Assembly: GCA_963771655.1 (NCBI GenBank)
Contig: CAVYUG010000015.1
Coordinates: 1-30,087 of the forward strand
DNA: 30,087 nucleotides
Source: JAWVFM01 sp963771655
Lineage (GTDB): Bacteria > Actinomycetota > Thermoleophilia > Solirubrobacterales > 70-9
Direction: 5' to 3'
Below the pieces are notes generated by a model. It was not told the DNA's origin and did not search any database. It saw only the letters and a program-made list of their open reading frames with translations. A program made the translations under genes and the position numbers. This document shows, one piece after another, positions 8,958-15,561 of this stretch; position 1 is the stretch's first letter; the number at the start of each line of letters is the position of its first letter.

Positions 8958-9745
8958 CACCCGCCGATCGGCGACCGCGGGTTGCCGCCCCAGAAGATCT
9001 GCGTGCCGACGAGCCCGATCGCGTGGATCGCGATGATGTTCGCCACCATCGACCGGGCCGTCGCCTTCCCCACCTCGACCGGCCCGCCCGAGACGGTGTA
9101 GCCGTAGTAGATCCCGACGAGCACGACGATCGTCGCCATCGACATCGCCTTGACCGCCGAGTACACAAGGTCGAGCGGGCTTTGGAACTGCCAGAAGAGC
9201 TGTAAGTAGCCGCCGGGCGACACCTGCCCCACCTGGAGGACGACCGCCCAGTAGGAGGCGAAGAAGCCCACAAGGACCGCGGTCAGGTAGACGAACGGCA
9301 GCACGAGCCACATGCCGAGCAGCCGCGTCGAGCCGAGGTAGACGAGCGAGTCGACCCCCATCACCTCGAGCGCATCGATCTCCTCCGAGATCCGCATCGC
9401 CCCGAGCTCGGCGACCATCCCGGTTCCGACCTTCGCGGCCATCATGTAGCCGAAGGCGTACGGGATGACCTCGCGAAGGTTGCAAAGCGCCGAGATCGCG
9501 CCGGCGGCCGACTTCGCGCCCACCGCCTGCGCGCCATAGGCACCCTCGATCCCGCACTCGGCGCCGAGGATCGCCACCAGCCCGAGCACGATCAGCACCG
9601 ACCCGGTGATGAGGATCCCGGCCTGGCGCAGAGCCTCGCCGACGAACCTGAAGACGCGCCCGCTGAAGACCCCGCCGATGAGGCTGCCGAAGAACTCGAG
9701 CGCGCGCCCGAAGCCGACGATCCAGTTCCGGACGGTGAGGATCAT
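8957..9745 (-). CDS. YrbE/MlaE-type permease (YrbEB position)
   Basis: Integral-membrane permease of an Mce/Mla-type ABC lipid transporter, 262 aa, the usual length. About five to six hydrophobic segments are visible. The family's cytoplasmic coupling region is present at about residues 104-135 (KVGTGMVAELGAMRISEEIDALEVMGVD), comparable to the MlaE stretch that contacts the ATPase and includes the conserved EEIDALEVMG core. The start ATG 9743-9745 overlaps the upstream permease stop (ATGA), and its own stop overlaps the first mce start. It should pair with the other YrbE as a heterodimer. No MceG/MlaF ATPase gene lies in the window, so the ATPase must be encoded elsewhere, as it is in mycobacteria. 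Confidence 0.93.
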   Translation of the reverse strand: MILTVRNWIVGFGRALEFFGSLIGGVFSGRVFRFVGEALRQAGILITGSVLIVLGLVAILGAECGIEGAYGAQAVGAKSAAGAISALCNLREVIPYAFGYMMAAKVGTGMVAELGAMRISEEIDALEVMGVDSLVYLGSTRLLGMWLVLPFVYLTAVLVGFFASYWAVVLQVGQVSPGGYLQLFWQFQSPLDLVYSAVKAMSMATIVVLVGIYYGYTVSGGPVEVGKATARSMVANIIAIHAIGLVGTQIFWGGNPRSPIGG

Positions 9746-10548
9746 CGGATGGCGTTCAGCTCCGGGTGGGTAGCCAGAAGCGTCTGCGTGAACGCGTAGT
9801 CGACCGCCCCGAGCGTCATGAAGGCCATCACGACGGCCTGGTTAACGGCCCTGCCCACCCCCTCGGGCCCGCCCTTCGCGCTCATTCCCTTGTAGCAGCA
9901 GACCACGGCGATGATCGCGCCGAAGATCGCCGTCTTCAAGAGCGAGGCCAGCAGCTCCGGCGAGGTGGCGTTGGTGAAATAGGTGGCCCAGAAGGGCCCC
10001 AGCGGGGCGTGGTTCGTGATCGTCACGAGCACGCCGCCGAACGATCCGACCGCGATCGCGAAGACGTCGAAGAGGCTCGTCACGAGGACCAGCGCGAGGA
10101 AGCGCGGCACCACGAGGTTCTTGATCGGGTCGACCCCGAGCACCATCAGGGCATCGAGCTCCTCGCGGATCTTGCGGGCGCCGAGGTCGGCGCAGATCGC
10201 GGTCCCCGCGGCGCCCGCAACGACCACCGCGCAGACGAGCGGCGCGAACTCCCGGACGACGAGCAGGACGAAGAGCCCGCCGAGGCGATCGAGGGCGCCG
10301 AAGAGGTTGAGGAAGTTGGCGGTCTCGATGCCCGTCGGCCCGTAGGTCAGCGCGAGGGTCGTGATGACCATCGGCAGCCAGGCGACGCGGAGGGCGAAGA
10401 GGAACTGCGAGAGGAACTCCCCGCCCCATGGGTAGGGCGGACGCGCGGCGGCGGTGATGACCTTGCCGGCGAGCAGGACGATCGATCCCGCCTCGCCGAC
10501 GAATCCCCGCAGGGACCCGGCGACACGGCTGGATGCAGCCCCGATCAT
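9742..10548 (-). CDS. YrbE/MlaE-type permease (YrbEA position)
   Basis: First gene of the operon, 268 aa. MlaE-family permease with the coupling motif AGTAICADLGARKIREELDALMVLGVDP at about residues 133-160 and several membrane segments (for example residues 84-106 and 168-190). The start is ATG 10546-10548. A purine-rich GGTGAG about 6 nt upstream can act as the ribosome binding site, and an AGGAG run directly abutting the ATG is too close to serve alone. A promoter and a palindromic operator-like site lie just upstream (10579-10630). Together with the second YrbE it should form the transmembrane channel that receives lipid from the Mce hexamer. Confidence 0.93.
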   Translation of the reverse strand: MIGAASSRVAGSLRGFVGEAGSIVLLAGKVITAAARPPYPWGGEFLSQFLFALRVAWLPMVITTLALTYGPTGIETANFLNLFGALDRLGGLFVLLVVREFAPLVCAVVVAGAAGTAICADLGARKIREELDALMVLGVDPIKNLVVPRFLALVLVTSLFDVFAIAVGSFGGVLVTITNHAPLGPFWATYFTNATSPELLASLLKTAIFGAIIAVVCCYKGMSAKGGPEGVGRAVNQAVVMAFMTLGAVDYAFTQTLLATHPELNAIR

Positions 10549-10578
10549 CTCCTACTCACCCCGCGCCCGGCGGCGATC

Positions 10579-10592
10579 CTACCGACCGGTAG
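10579..10592. promoter_or_regulatory. Palindromic operator-like site in the mce/thiolase divergent region
   Basis: CTACCG and CGGTAG face each other around a 2-bp centre (AC). The ACCGACCGGT core resembles sites bound by TetR-family repressors in actinobacteria, which is known only in general terms. It lies just downstream of the minus-strand -10 box, at about +2 to +15 of the predicted mce transcript, a position where a bound dimer would block initiation. No regulator gene is in the window. Confidence 0.5.
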
Positions 10593-10601
10593 CGTTCCGG
10601 C

Positions 10602-10630
10602 AGCATTCCTCACCCGCCGAGAACTGTCAA
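10602..10630 (-). promoter_or_regulatory. Promoter of the yrbE-mce operon
   Basis: On the minus strand a perfect TTGACA (10625-10630) is followed 17 bp later by AATGCT (10602-10607), a weak -10 that keeps the important A2 and T6. The start site would fall near 10595, giving a leader of about 45 nt before the first permease. This is the only consensus -35 I noticed in the divergent gap, and it points to the mce operon and not to the thiolase. Confidence 0.55.
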
Positions 10631-10672
10631 GGGGGAACTAGTAGCGTCCCCATCGACGAGCGAGAGGAGCCC

Positions 10673-11882
10673 ATGAGCAGCAACGGAAACGGCAACCGCA
10701 CCTACGTGATCGGCGTCGGCATGACGAAGTTCGACAAGCCGGGCACCAAGGAGGGCGATTACCCCGAGTGGGCCGCCGAGGCCGCTCGCAAGGCGCTCGA
10801 CGACGCCGGAGTGGACTACGACAAGGTCGAGCAGGCCGTCGCGGGCTACTGCTACGGCGAGTCGACCTCCGGTCAGCGCGCGATCTACGCCCTCGGCCTC
10901 ACCGGGATCCCGGTGATGAACGTGAACAACAACTGCTCGACGGGCTCGAGCGCGCTCTACATGGCGCGCCAGGCGGTGAGGGGCGGCCTCGCCGACTGCG
11001 CGCTGGCCTTGGGCTTCGAGAAGATGGAGAAGGGGTCACTCGGCGCGAAGTACACCGACCGCACCAACCCCATGGACAAGCACTTCATGGCGATGTTCGA
11101 GGTCCGTGAGCCCGAGCAGTCGCCGCCCGCGCCGCAGATGTTCGGCAACGCGGGACGCGAGCACATGGAGCGCTACGGCTCCGAGCCCGACCACTACGCG
11201 TGGATCGGCTGGAAGAACCACCACCACTCCGTCAACAACCCCTACGCCCAGTTCCAGGACGACTACACGATGGACGAGATCAAGGCGGCGAAGATGATCC
11301 ACGAGCCGCTCACGAAGCTCCAGTGCTCGCCGACCTCCGACGGCTCGGCCGCCGCCGTGATCGCATCCGAGCGCTTCGTGGAGCGCAACGACCTCTGGGA
11401 CGGTGCCGTGGAGCTCGCGGGGCAGGCGATGGTCACCGACCTCGGCTCGACCTTCGACGAGAAGTCCTGCATCAAGCTCGTCGGCTACGACATGTCGGCG
11501 CAGGCGGCGAAGCAAGCGCTCGAGGAGGCCGGCGAGTCGATCGACGACGTCGACGTCGTCGAGCTGCACGACTGCTTCTCGGCCAACGAGCTCATCACCT
11601 ACGAGGCGCTCGGCCTGGCGCCCAGAGGGCGAGGGCCACAAGCTGGTCGAGGCCGAGGCCACCACCTACGGCGGCGACGGCCCGGTGGTGAATCCCTCGG
11701 GCGGCCTGATCTCGAAGGGCCATCCGCTCGGGGCGACGGGCCTCGCCCAATGCTCGGAGCTCACCTGGCAGCTGCGGGGCGCCGCCGACGCCCGGCAGGT
11801 GGACGGTGCCGATCTCGCGCTCCAGCACAACATCGGGCTCGGCGGCGCCTGCGTCGTCAGCGTCTACCGGAGGCCCTCCTGA
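10673..11882 (+). CDS. SCP-x/lipid-transfer-type thiolase (acetyl-CoA C-acyltransferase), frameshifted by +1
   Basis: Thiolase-superfamily enzyme, 402 aa once repaired. It would cleave 3-ketoacyl-CoA with CoA (or condense acyl-CoAs). The nucleophilic Cys88 is in NNNCSTGSSALYMARQ. The SCP-x-type HDCF motif is in VELHDCFSANELITYEALG, and the C-terminal GHPLGATG motif, which supplies a catalytic His, is present. The ATG at 10673 is preceded by GAGAGGAG. At 11621-11624 the frame breaks. Deleting one C of the CCC run joins YEALGLAP to EGEGHKLVEAEATTYGG and leads to the stop at 11880-11882. As written, the first frame runs on without a stop into the downstream SDR. Cys88 argues against the Ltp2-type aldolase, which lacks it. 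The DUF35 partner that often accompanies such thiolases is not seen here. Likely role: lipid or steroid side-chain beta-oxidation. Confidence 0.85.
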
Positions 11883-12754
11883 TGGCCACCGACCCACTCC
11901 CCATCGCCGGCCGCGTCATCGCGATCACGGGCGGTGCCCGCGGAATCGGGAAGGCGACCGCCACGGCGCTCGCGGCCCGGGGCGCGCGCATCGCCATCGG
12001 CGATCTCGACGCGGACCTCGCGGCCGAGACCGCGGCCGCGCTCGGCGGCGGAGCGATAGCGACGCACCTCGACGTGACCGACCGCTCCTCGTTCGAGGAG
12101 TTCGTCGACGAGGCCGAGCGCGAGCTAGGGCCCCTCGACGTGCTGATCAACAACGCCGGGATCATGCCCGTCGGGCCGTTCCTCGACGAGCGCGACGACA
12201 CCGCGATCCGCCAGATGGACATCAACGTCCACGGCGTCATCCACGGGATGAAGATCGCCCTGCCCCGCATGCTCGAGCGACGCCGCGGGCACATCGTGAA
12301 CCTCGCGTCGGTGGCCGGCAAGGGCGGCTTCCCGGGCGTCGCGACCTACTGCGGCACGAAGCACGCGGTCGTGGGCATCACCGAGGCGGTGCGCGCCGAG
12401 CTCGACGAGACGCCGATCGAGTTCTCCATCGTCATGCCCTCGTTCGTCAACACCGAGCTCATCTCCGGGGCCGAGACGCCGCGCGGCGTCCACGTCGCGG
12501 AGCCGGAGGAGGTCGCGGCGGAGATCGTCGACGCCCTCGAGCGCCCGCGGGTGGACGTCTTCGTGCCGCGGGCGGTTGGACGGATCAACAAGGCGATGAC
12601 CGTTCTGCCGCGCTCGGCGCGCGAGGCCGTGGGACGCTTCCTGAAGGCCGACCGCGTGCTGGTCAACATCGACTGGGATCGCCGCCGCGCCTACGAGAAG
12701 CGCGTGGCCGGCGAGGACGTCGCGGCCGAGAAGGCCGAACAGGGCCGACGCTAG
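11882..12754 (+). CDS. Short-chain dehydrogenase/reductase
   Basis: Classical SDR of 290 aa. The NAD(P)-binding TGGARGIG motif is at residues 16-23, NNAG at 90-93, the catalytic Ser at about 143 (NLASVAGKGG), and the YxxxK pair at Y156/K160 (YCGTK). Asp41 after the second beta strand (IGDLDAD) suggests NAD preference. The ATG shares an A with the thiolase stop (TGATG), so the two are coupled. The C-terminal third extends past the core fold, with a basic helix (RRAYEKR). The stop TAG at 12752-12754 overlaps the stop of the opposite-strand hydrolase. Substrate unknown; next to a thiolase, a hydroxyacyl-CoA or alcohol dehydrogenase step is plausible. Confidence 0.92.
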   Translation: MATDPLPIAGRVIAITGGARGIGKATATALAARGARIAIGDLDADLAAETAAALGGGAIATHLDVTDRSSFEEFVDEAERELGPLDVLINNAGIMPVGPFLDERDDTAIRQMDINVHGVIHGMKIALPRMLERRRGHIVNLASVAGKGGFPGVATYCGTKHAVVGITEAVRAELDETPIEFSIVMPSFVNTELISGAETPRGVHVAEPEEVAAEIVDALERPRVDVFVPRAVGRINKAMTVLPRSAREAVGRFLKADRVLVNIDWDRRRAYEKRVAGEDVAAEKAEQGRR

Positions 12755-13788
12755 CTCCGCTCCGCGGACTCAACCCCCAGGACGTCGGCGGCGGCCGGCA
12801 GGTTCGTCCGCGAGCGGTCCACGAGGATCGGTGCGGCGGGCGCGTCGGATAGAGGGCCGGGCACCTCGGGCGAGCGGCCTGCGAGCGAGGTGAGCACGGC
12901 CTCGGCGAACTCCTGGGGCTGGTCGTTTTGGAGGTAGTGGTTGGCGCGCGGGAGGATCCATAGCTCGTTGGCGCCCGGCTTCGTGGCGAGATAGGCGTTC
13001 CAGATGTGGGTGGCGACTCGAAGCGGGGAGACGACGTCGTAAATACCCCACACGAGGGTGATCGGCGCCGGTGATGCGCCAAGCGCCTCGAGCCACTCCT
13101 CCTCGTGCCTGGAGCGCTCGACGAGGTACTGGATGGTGTCGTGGATAACCGCGATGCCGTCGTTGAAGGCGAACGTCTCGGCGAGCGCCGCGATCGTCTC
13201 CTCGTCGGCGGGGCGCGGCGGCGTGAAGGTGTTCTGGCCCATGCCGGCCGCGAGCATCTCCGGCGTCGCCGTCTCGAGGACCTGCGGCGCGGTGCGCGCG
13301 TCAAGCACGAGGCGCTGGAACGGGTTCAGGTTGGACAGCGGGAGGAACATGTTCCCGTTGCTGAGCACGAGGCGGCTGAGCTCGAACGCCGCCGCTCCGG
13401 AGGCGCACCGCGCGGCGAAGGCGAGCGCGACGCTGTCGCCTCGATCGTGGGCGACGACGGCGCCGGCTCGCGTCCCCAAGACCTCGCTGAGGTAGTGCTC
13501 GACCAGGTCGGCGTCGCGACCGAGCGTGTAGCTCTCGCCCTTCGGCTTGTCGGAGAAGCCGAACCCCGGAAAGTCCAGCAGGCAGACCCGGTGGTCCTCG
13601 CTGAGCGCCTCGGCAACGTCGTACCAATCGATGCTGCTGGTGGGGAAGCCGTGCAGCAGGAGCAGAGTCGGCGCCTCCGGATCCCCGAGCTCGGCATGGA
13701 AGACCTCGAGCTTGCCGGGAGACCCCGGCGGAACCCACTCGAAGAAGCTCCCCGCGTCCAGCCATTCCTTGGCGCGCCCGGCGACCAT
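12751..13788 (-). CDS. Alpha/beta hydrolase, haloalkane dehalogenase/epoxide hydrolase-like
   Basis: Alpha/beta hydrolase of 345 aa. The oxyanion motif HGFP is at 46-49. The nucleophile elbow VVAHDRGDS puts Asp115 at the nucleophile position, as in dehalogenases and epoxide hydrolases, not Ser as in esterases. The probable acid is Asp251 (WGIYDVVSP) and the base His284 (RANHYLQND). A cap region lies between about 140 and 225. The start ATG 13786-13788 was chosen over the longer open frame because homologues begin close to this point and the upstream part overlaps the divergent aldehyde dehydrogenase gene. Reaction inferred: opening of an epoxide or hydrolysis of a carbon-halogen bond through an aspartyl ester; the substrate is not predictable from sequence. 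Confidence 0.88.
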   Translation of the reverse strand: MVAGRAKEWLDAGSFFEWVPPGSPGKLEVFHAELGDPEAPTLLLLHGFPTSSIDWYDVAEALSEDHRVCLLDFPGFGFSDKPKGESYTLGRDADLVEHYLSEVLGTRAGAVVAHDRGDSVALAFAARCASGAAAFELSRLVLSNGNMFLPLSNLNPFQRLVLDARTAPQVLETATPEMLAAGMGQNTFTPPRPADEETIAALAETFAFNDGIAVIHDTIQYLVERSRHEEEWLEALGASPAPITLVWGIYDVVSPLRVATHIWNAYLATKPGANELWILPRANHYLQNDQPQEFAEAVLTSLAGRSPEVPGPLSDAPAAPILVDRSRTNLPAAADVLGVESAERS

Positions 13789-13793
13789 CGCGC

Positions 13794-13820
13794 TTGAGAC
13801 CCTATTCGTGCGGATAACGT
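13794..13820 (+). promoter_or_regulatory. Candidate promoter for a leaderless aldehyde dehydrogenase transcript
   Basis: TTGAGA (13794-13799) and TAACGT (13815-13820) are separated by 15 bp in the 40-bp divergent gap. A start 7-9 nt after the -10 box would coincide with the ATG at 13829. No Shine-Dalgarno sequence precedes that ATG (TCGCGCCG), so a leaderless mRNA fits. The spacing is shorter than ideal. Confidence 0.35.
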
Positions 13821-13828
13821 TCGCGCCG

Positions 13829-15313
13829 ATGTCCGGCGAGGTCGAGACACGCCTCTGGATCGGCGGCGAGCTCGTCGGCGGCGCTGCGGGGCCGCTCGAC
13901 GTCGAGAACCCCTTCACGGAGGAGACGATTGCGACCGTCGGCGTCGCGAGCGCCGAGCAGCTCGACGCCGCGGTGGCCTCGGCGCGCGAGTCCGCCCGCG
14001 GCTGGGAGCAAACGCCGGCCGGCGAGCGAGGCGAGATGCTGCACGAGGTCGCGCGGCGGCTTCGCGAGCGCACCGACGAGCTCGCGGCGCTCATGACCGC
14101 CGAGGGTGGAAAGCCCCTGGTCGAGAACCGCGACGAGGTCGGCTGGACCGCCGCCGCCTTCGACTACTACGCCGAGATCGGCCGCGACTCCGCCGGCCGC
14201 GTGATCCCGCCGATCGAGGCCACGCAGCTCGCCCTGGTGGTCAAGGAGCCGGTCGGCGTCGTTGCCTGCATCGTGCCCTGGAACTATCCGCTCCTGCTCC
14301 TCGCCTGGAAGCTGGCGCCGGCGCTCGCGGCCGGCAACCCCTGCGTGTGCAAGCCGTCGGAGCTGACCCCGCTCTCGACGCTCGCCCTCGCGCGCTGCCT
14401 CGACCATCTGCCGGCCGGAGTCGTGTCCCTCCTCGCCGGCGGCGGAGACGTCGGAGCCGCCCTCGTCGCCGACGAGCGCGTTGACTGCGTCGCCTTCACC
14501 GGCTCGGTGGAGACCGGCAAGCGCATAGCCGCGGCTTGCGCCGAGCGCGTCGCGCGGATCAACCTCGAGATGGGCGGCAAGGACCCCTTCATCGTCTGCG
14601 CGGACGTGGCCGACCGGATCGGGGTCGCGGCGAGGGGCGGAGCCTGGGCCGCGTTTCTCAACGCCGGGCAGGTCTGCACCTCGGCCGAGCGCTTCTACGT
14701 CGCTCGCGAGGTCTACGACGACTACCTCGAGGCCTTCGCGGAGACGACCCGCGGCCTCGTCGTCGGCGATCCGACCGACCCGGCCACCGACGTGGGCCCG
14801 ATGGTCTCGGCGGCGCAGCGGGCGAAGGTGGTCAAGCAGGTCGAGGAGGCGGTCGCCGCCGGAGCGCAGGTCGTCACCGGGGGCGGCGAGGGAGGGAACG
14901 ACCGAGGCCACTTCTTCGCACCGGCCGTCGTGACGGGCGCCGACGCCGAGACCGCATTGCTCAGCGAGGAGACGTTCGGCCCCGTGGCACCCCTCGTCCC
15001 CGTGGCCGACCTCGACGAGGCCATCGCCCTCGCCAACTCAACCCGCTTCGGGCTCGGCGCCAACGTCTACACGGCCGACCTCGCGACGATGGTCCGCTGC
15101 ATGCGCGAGATCAAGGCCGGCACGGTCTGGTTCAACGACCCGCTCACCGACAACGACGCCGGCCCCTTCGGCGGCTTCAAGCAGTCGGGGCTCGGCCGCG
15201 AGCTCGGCCGCGAGGGCCTCGAGGCGTTCCAGGAGACCAAGCACGTGCACATCGAGACGGAGATCGCGCCGAAGGACTGGTGGTACCCGTACTCGGAGTA
15301 CTCGGGGAGCTAG
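13829..15313 (+). CDS. NAD(P)-dependent aldehyde dehydrogenase
   Basis: Aldehyde dehydrogenase of 494 aa, a typical length, oxidising an aldehyde to a carboxylate. PWNYP holds Asn152, CKPSE holds Lys175 (cofactor contact), FTGSVETG is the Rossmann-type turn (G225/G230), LEMGGKD holds Glu247, and GQVCTSAER holds the nucleophile Cys283. It resembles betaine-aldehyde dehydrogenase and broad ALDH-family members; the aldehyde cannot be named from sequence. The ATG at 13829 starts the first recognisable ALDH strand (TRLWIGGEL); the frame is open upstream to 13547, but that part is shadow of the hydrolase. It is divergent from the hydrolase by 40 bp and probably co-regulated with it. A C-terminal WWYPYSEYSGS tail is present. 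Confidence 0.93.
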   Translation: MSGEVETRLWIGGELVGGAAGPLDVENPFTEETIATVGVASAEQLDAAVASARESARGWEQTPAGERGEMLHEVARRLRERTDELAALMTAEGGKPLVENRDEVGWTAAAFDYYAEIGRDSAGRVIPPIEATQLALVVKEPVGVVACIVPWNYPLLLLAWKLAPALAAGNPCVCKPSELTPLSTLALARCLDHLPAGVVSLLAGGGDVGAALVADERVDCVAFTGSVETGKRIAAACAERVARINLEMGGKDPFIVCADVADRIGVAARGGAWAAFLNAGQVCTSAERFYVAREVYDDYLEAFAETTRGLVVGDPTDPATDVGPMVSAAQRAKVVKQVEEAVAAGAQVVTGGGEGGNDRGHFFAPAVVTGADAETALLSEETFGPVAPLVPVADLDEAIALANSTRFGLGANVYTADLATMVRCMREIKAGTVWFNDPLTDNDAGPFGGFKQSGLGRELGREGLEAFQETKHVHIETEIAPKDWWYPYSEYSGS

Positions 15314-15369
15314 GGCCACGAGCCGCCCTCGGCGGCGCGGTCCCGCGGACCGCGATTGGCTGGTTAAGG

Positions 15370-15467
15370 AGGGGGCACCAAGCGGAATCGGTTTCGTTGT
15401 GGGATTGTGGGTGCTATAGCGCCCAATAGGCCACAACGAACCACCTCGGCGGAGGCTGGTACCCCCT
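15370..15467. other. Long branched imperfect hairpin in convergent intergenic region (possible structured RNA or MITE-like element)
   Basis: Arms of about 45 nt fold around a TATA loop (15415-15418). Outer stem: 15370-15380 with 15457-15467, 10 of 11 pairs. Middle stem: 15390-15402 with 15431-15442, 12 pairs and one bulged T. Inner stem: 15408-15414 with 15419-15425, seven pairs including one G-U. The 3' side also holds a small hairpin (CCTC at 15444-15447 with GAGG at 15452-15455), giving a three-way junction. I counted 26 G/C in the 50 bases 15391-15440, far below the surrounding genes. No T-run follows, so it is not a canonical intrinsic terminator. It lies 57 bp after the aldehyde dehydrogenase stop. 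Confidence 0.6.
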
Positions 15468-15528
15468 AACTGACCCCAGACCGCGCCGGCAGCGCGGCGG
15501 CGCCGGAGCGGAGCGCCGGCGGGCGCGG

Positions 15529-15544
15529 CGGCGCGGCCGCGCCG
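15529..15544. repeat. Perfect 16-bp GC palindrome downstream of the amidase gene
   Basis: CGGCGCGG is followed directly by its reverse complement, inside an almost pure G/C stretch (15481-15561) that separates the hairpin element from the amidase stop. It could slow polymerase leaving the amidase gene, but no T-rich tract follows on either strand. The stretch has no plausible gene. Confidence 0.5.
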
Positions 15545-15561
15545 GGCGGAACGCGGCGGGG

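Noticed and set aside
10673..11882. Ltp2-type steroid side-chain aldolase
   Set aside because: The thiolase nucleophile Cys88 is present and the DUF35 partner gene is absent.
10673..12754. A single open frame that looks like a bifunctional thiolase-SDR fusion protein
   Set aside because: The middle ~86 residues are Arg/Gly-rich wrong-frame sequence, while another frame encodes the conserved thiolase C-terminus and ends in a TGATG overlap with the SDR.
15370..15467. Intrinsic terminator for the aldehyde dehydrogenase gene
   Set aside because: The stem is far longer and more branched than a terminator and is followed by CCCCCTAACTGACC, with no T-run on either strand.
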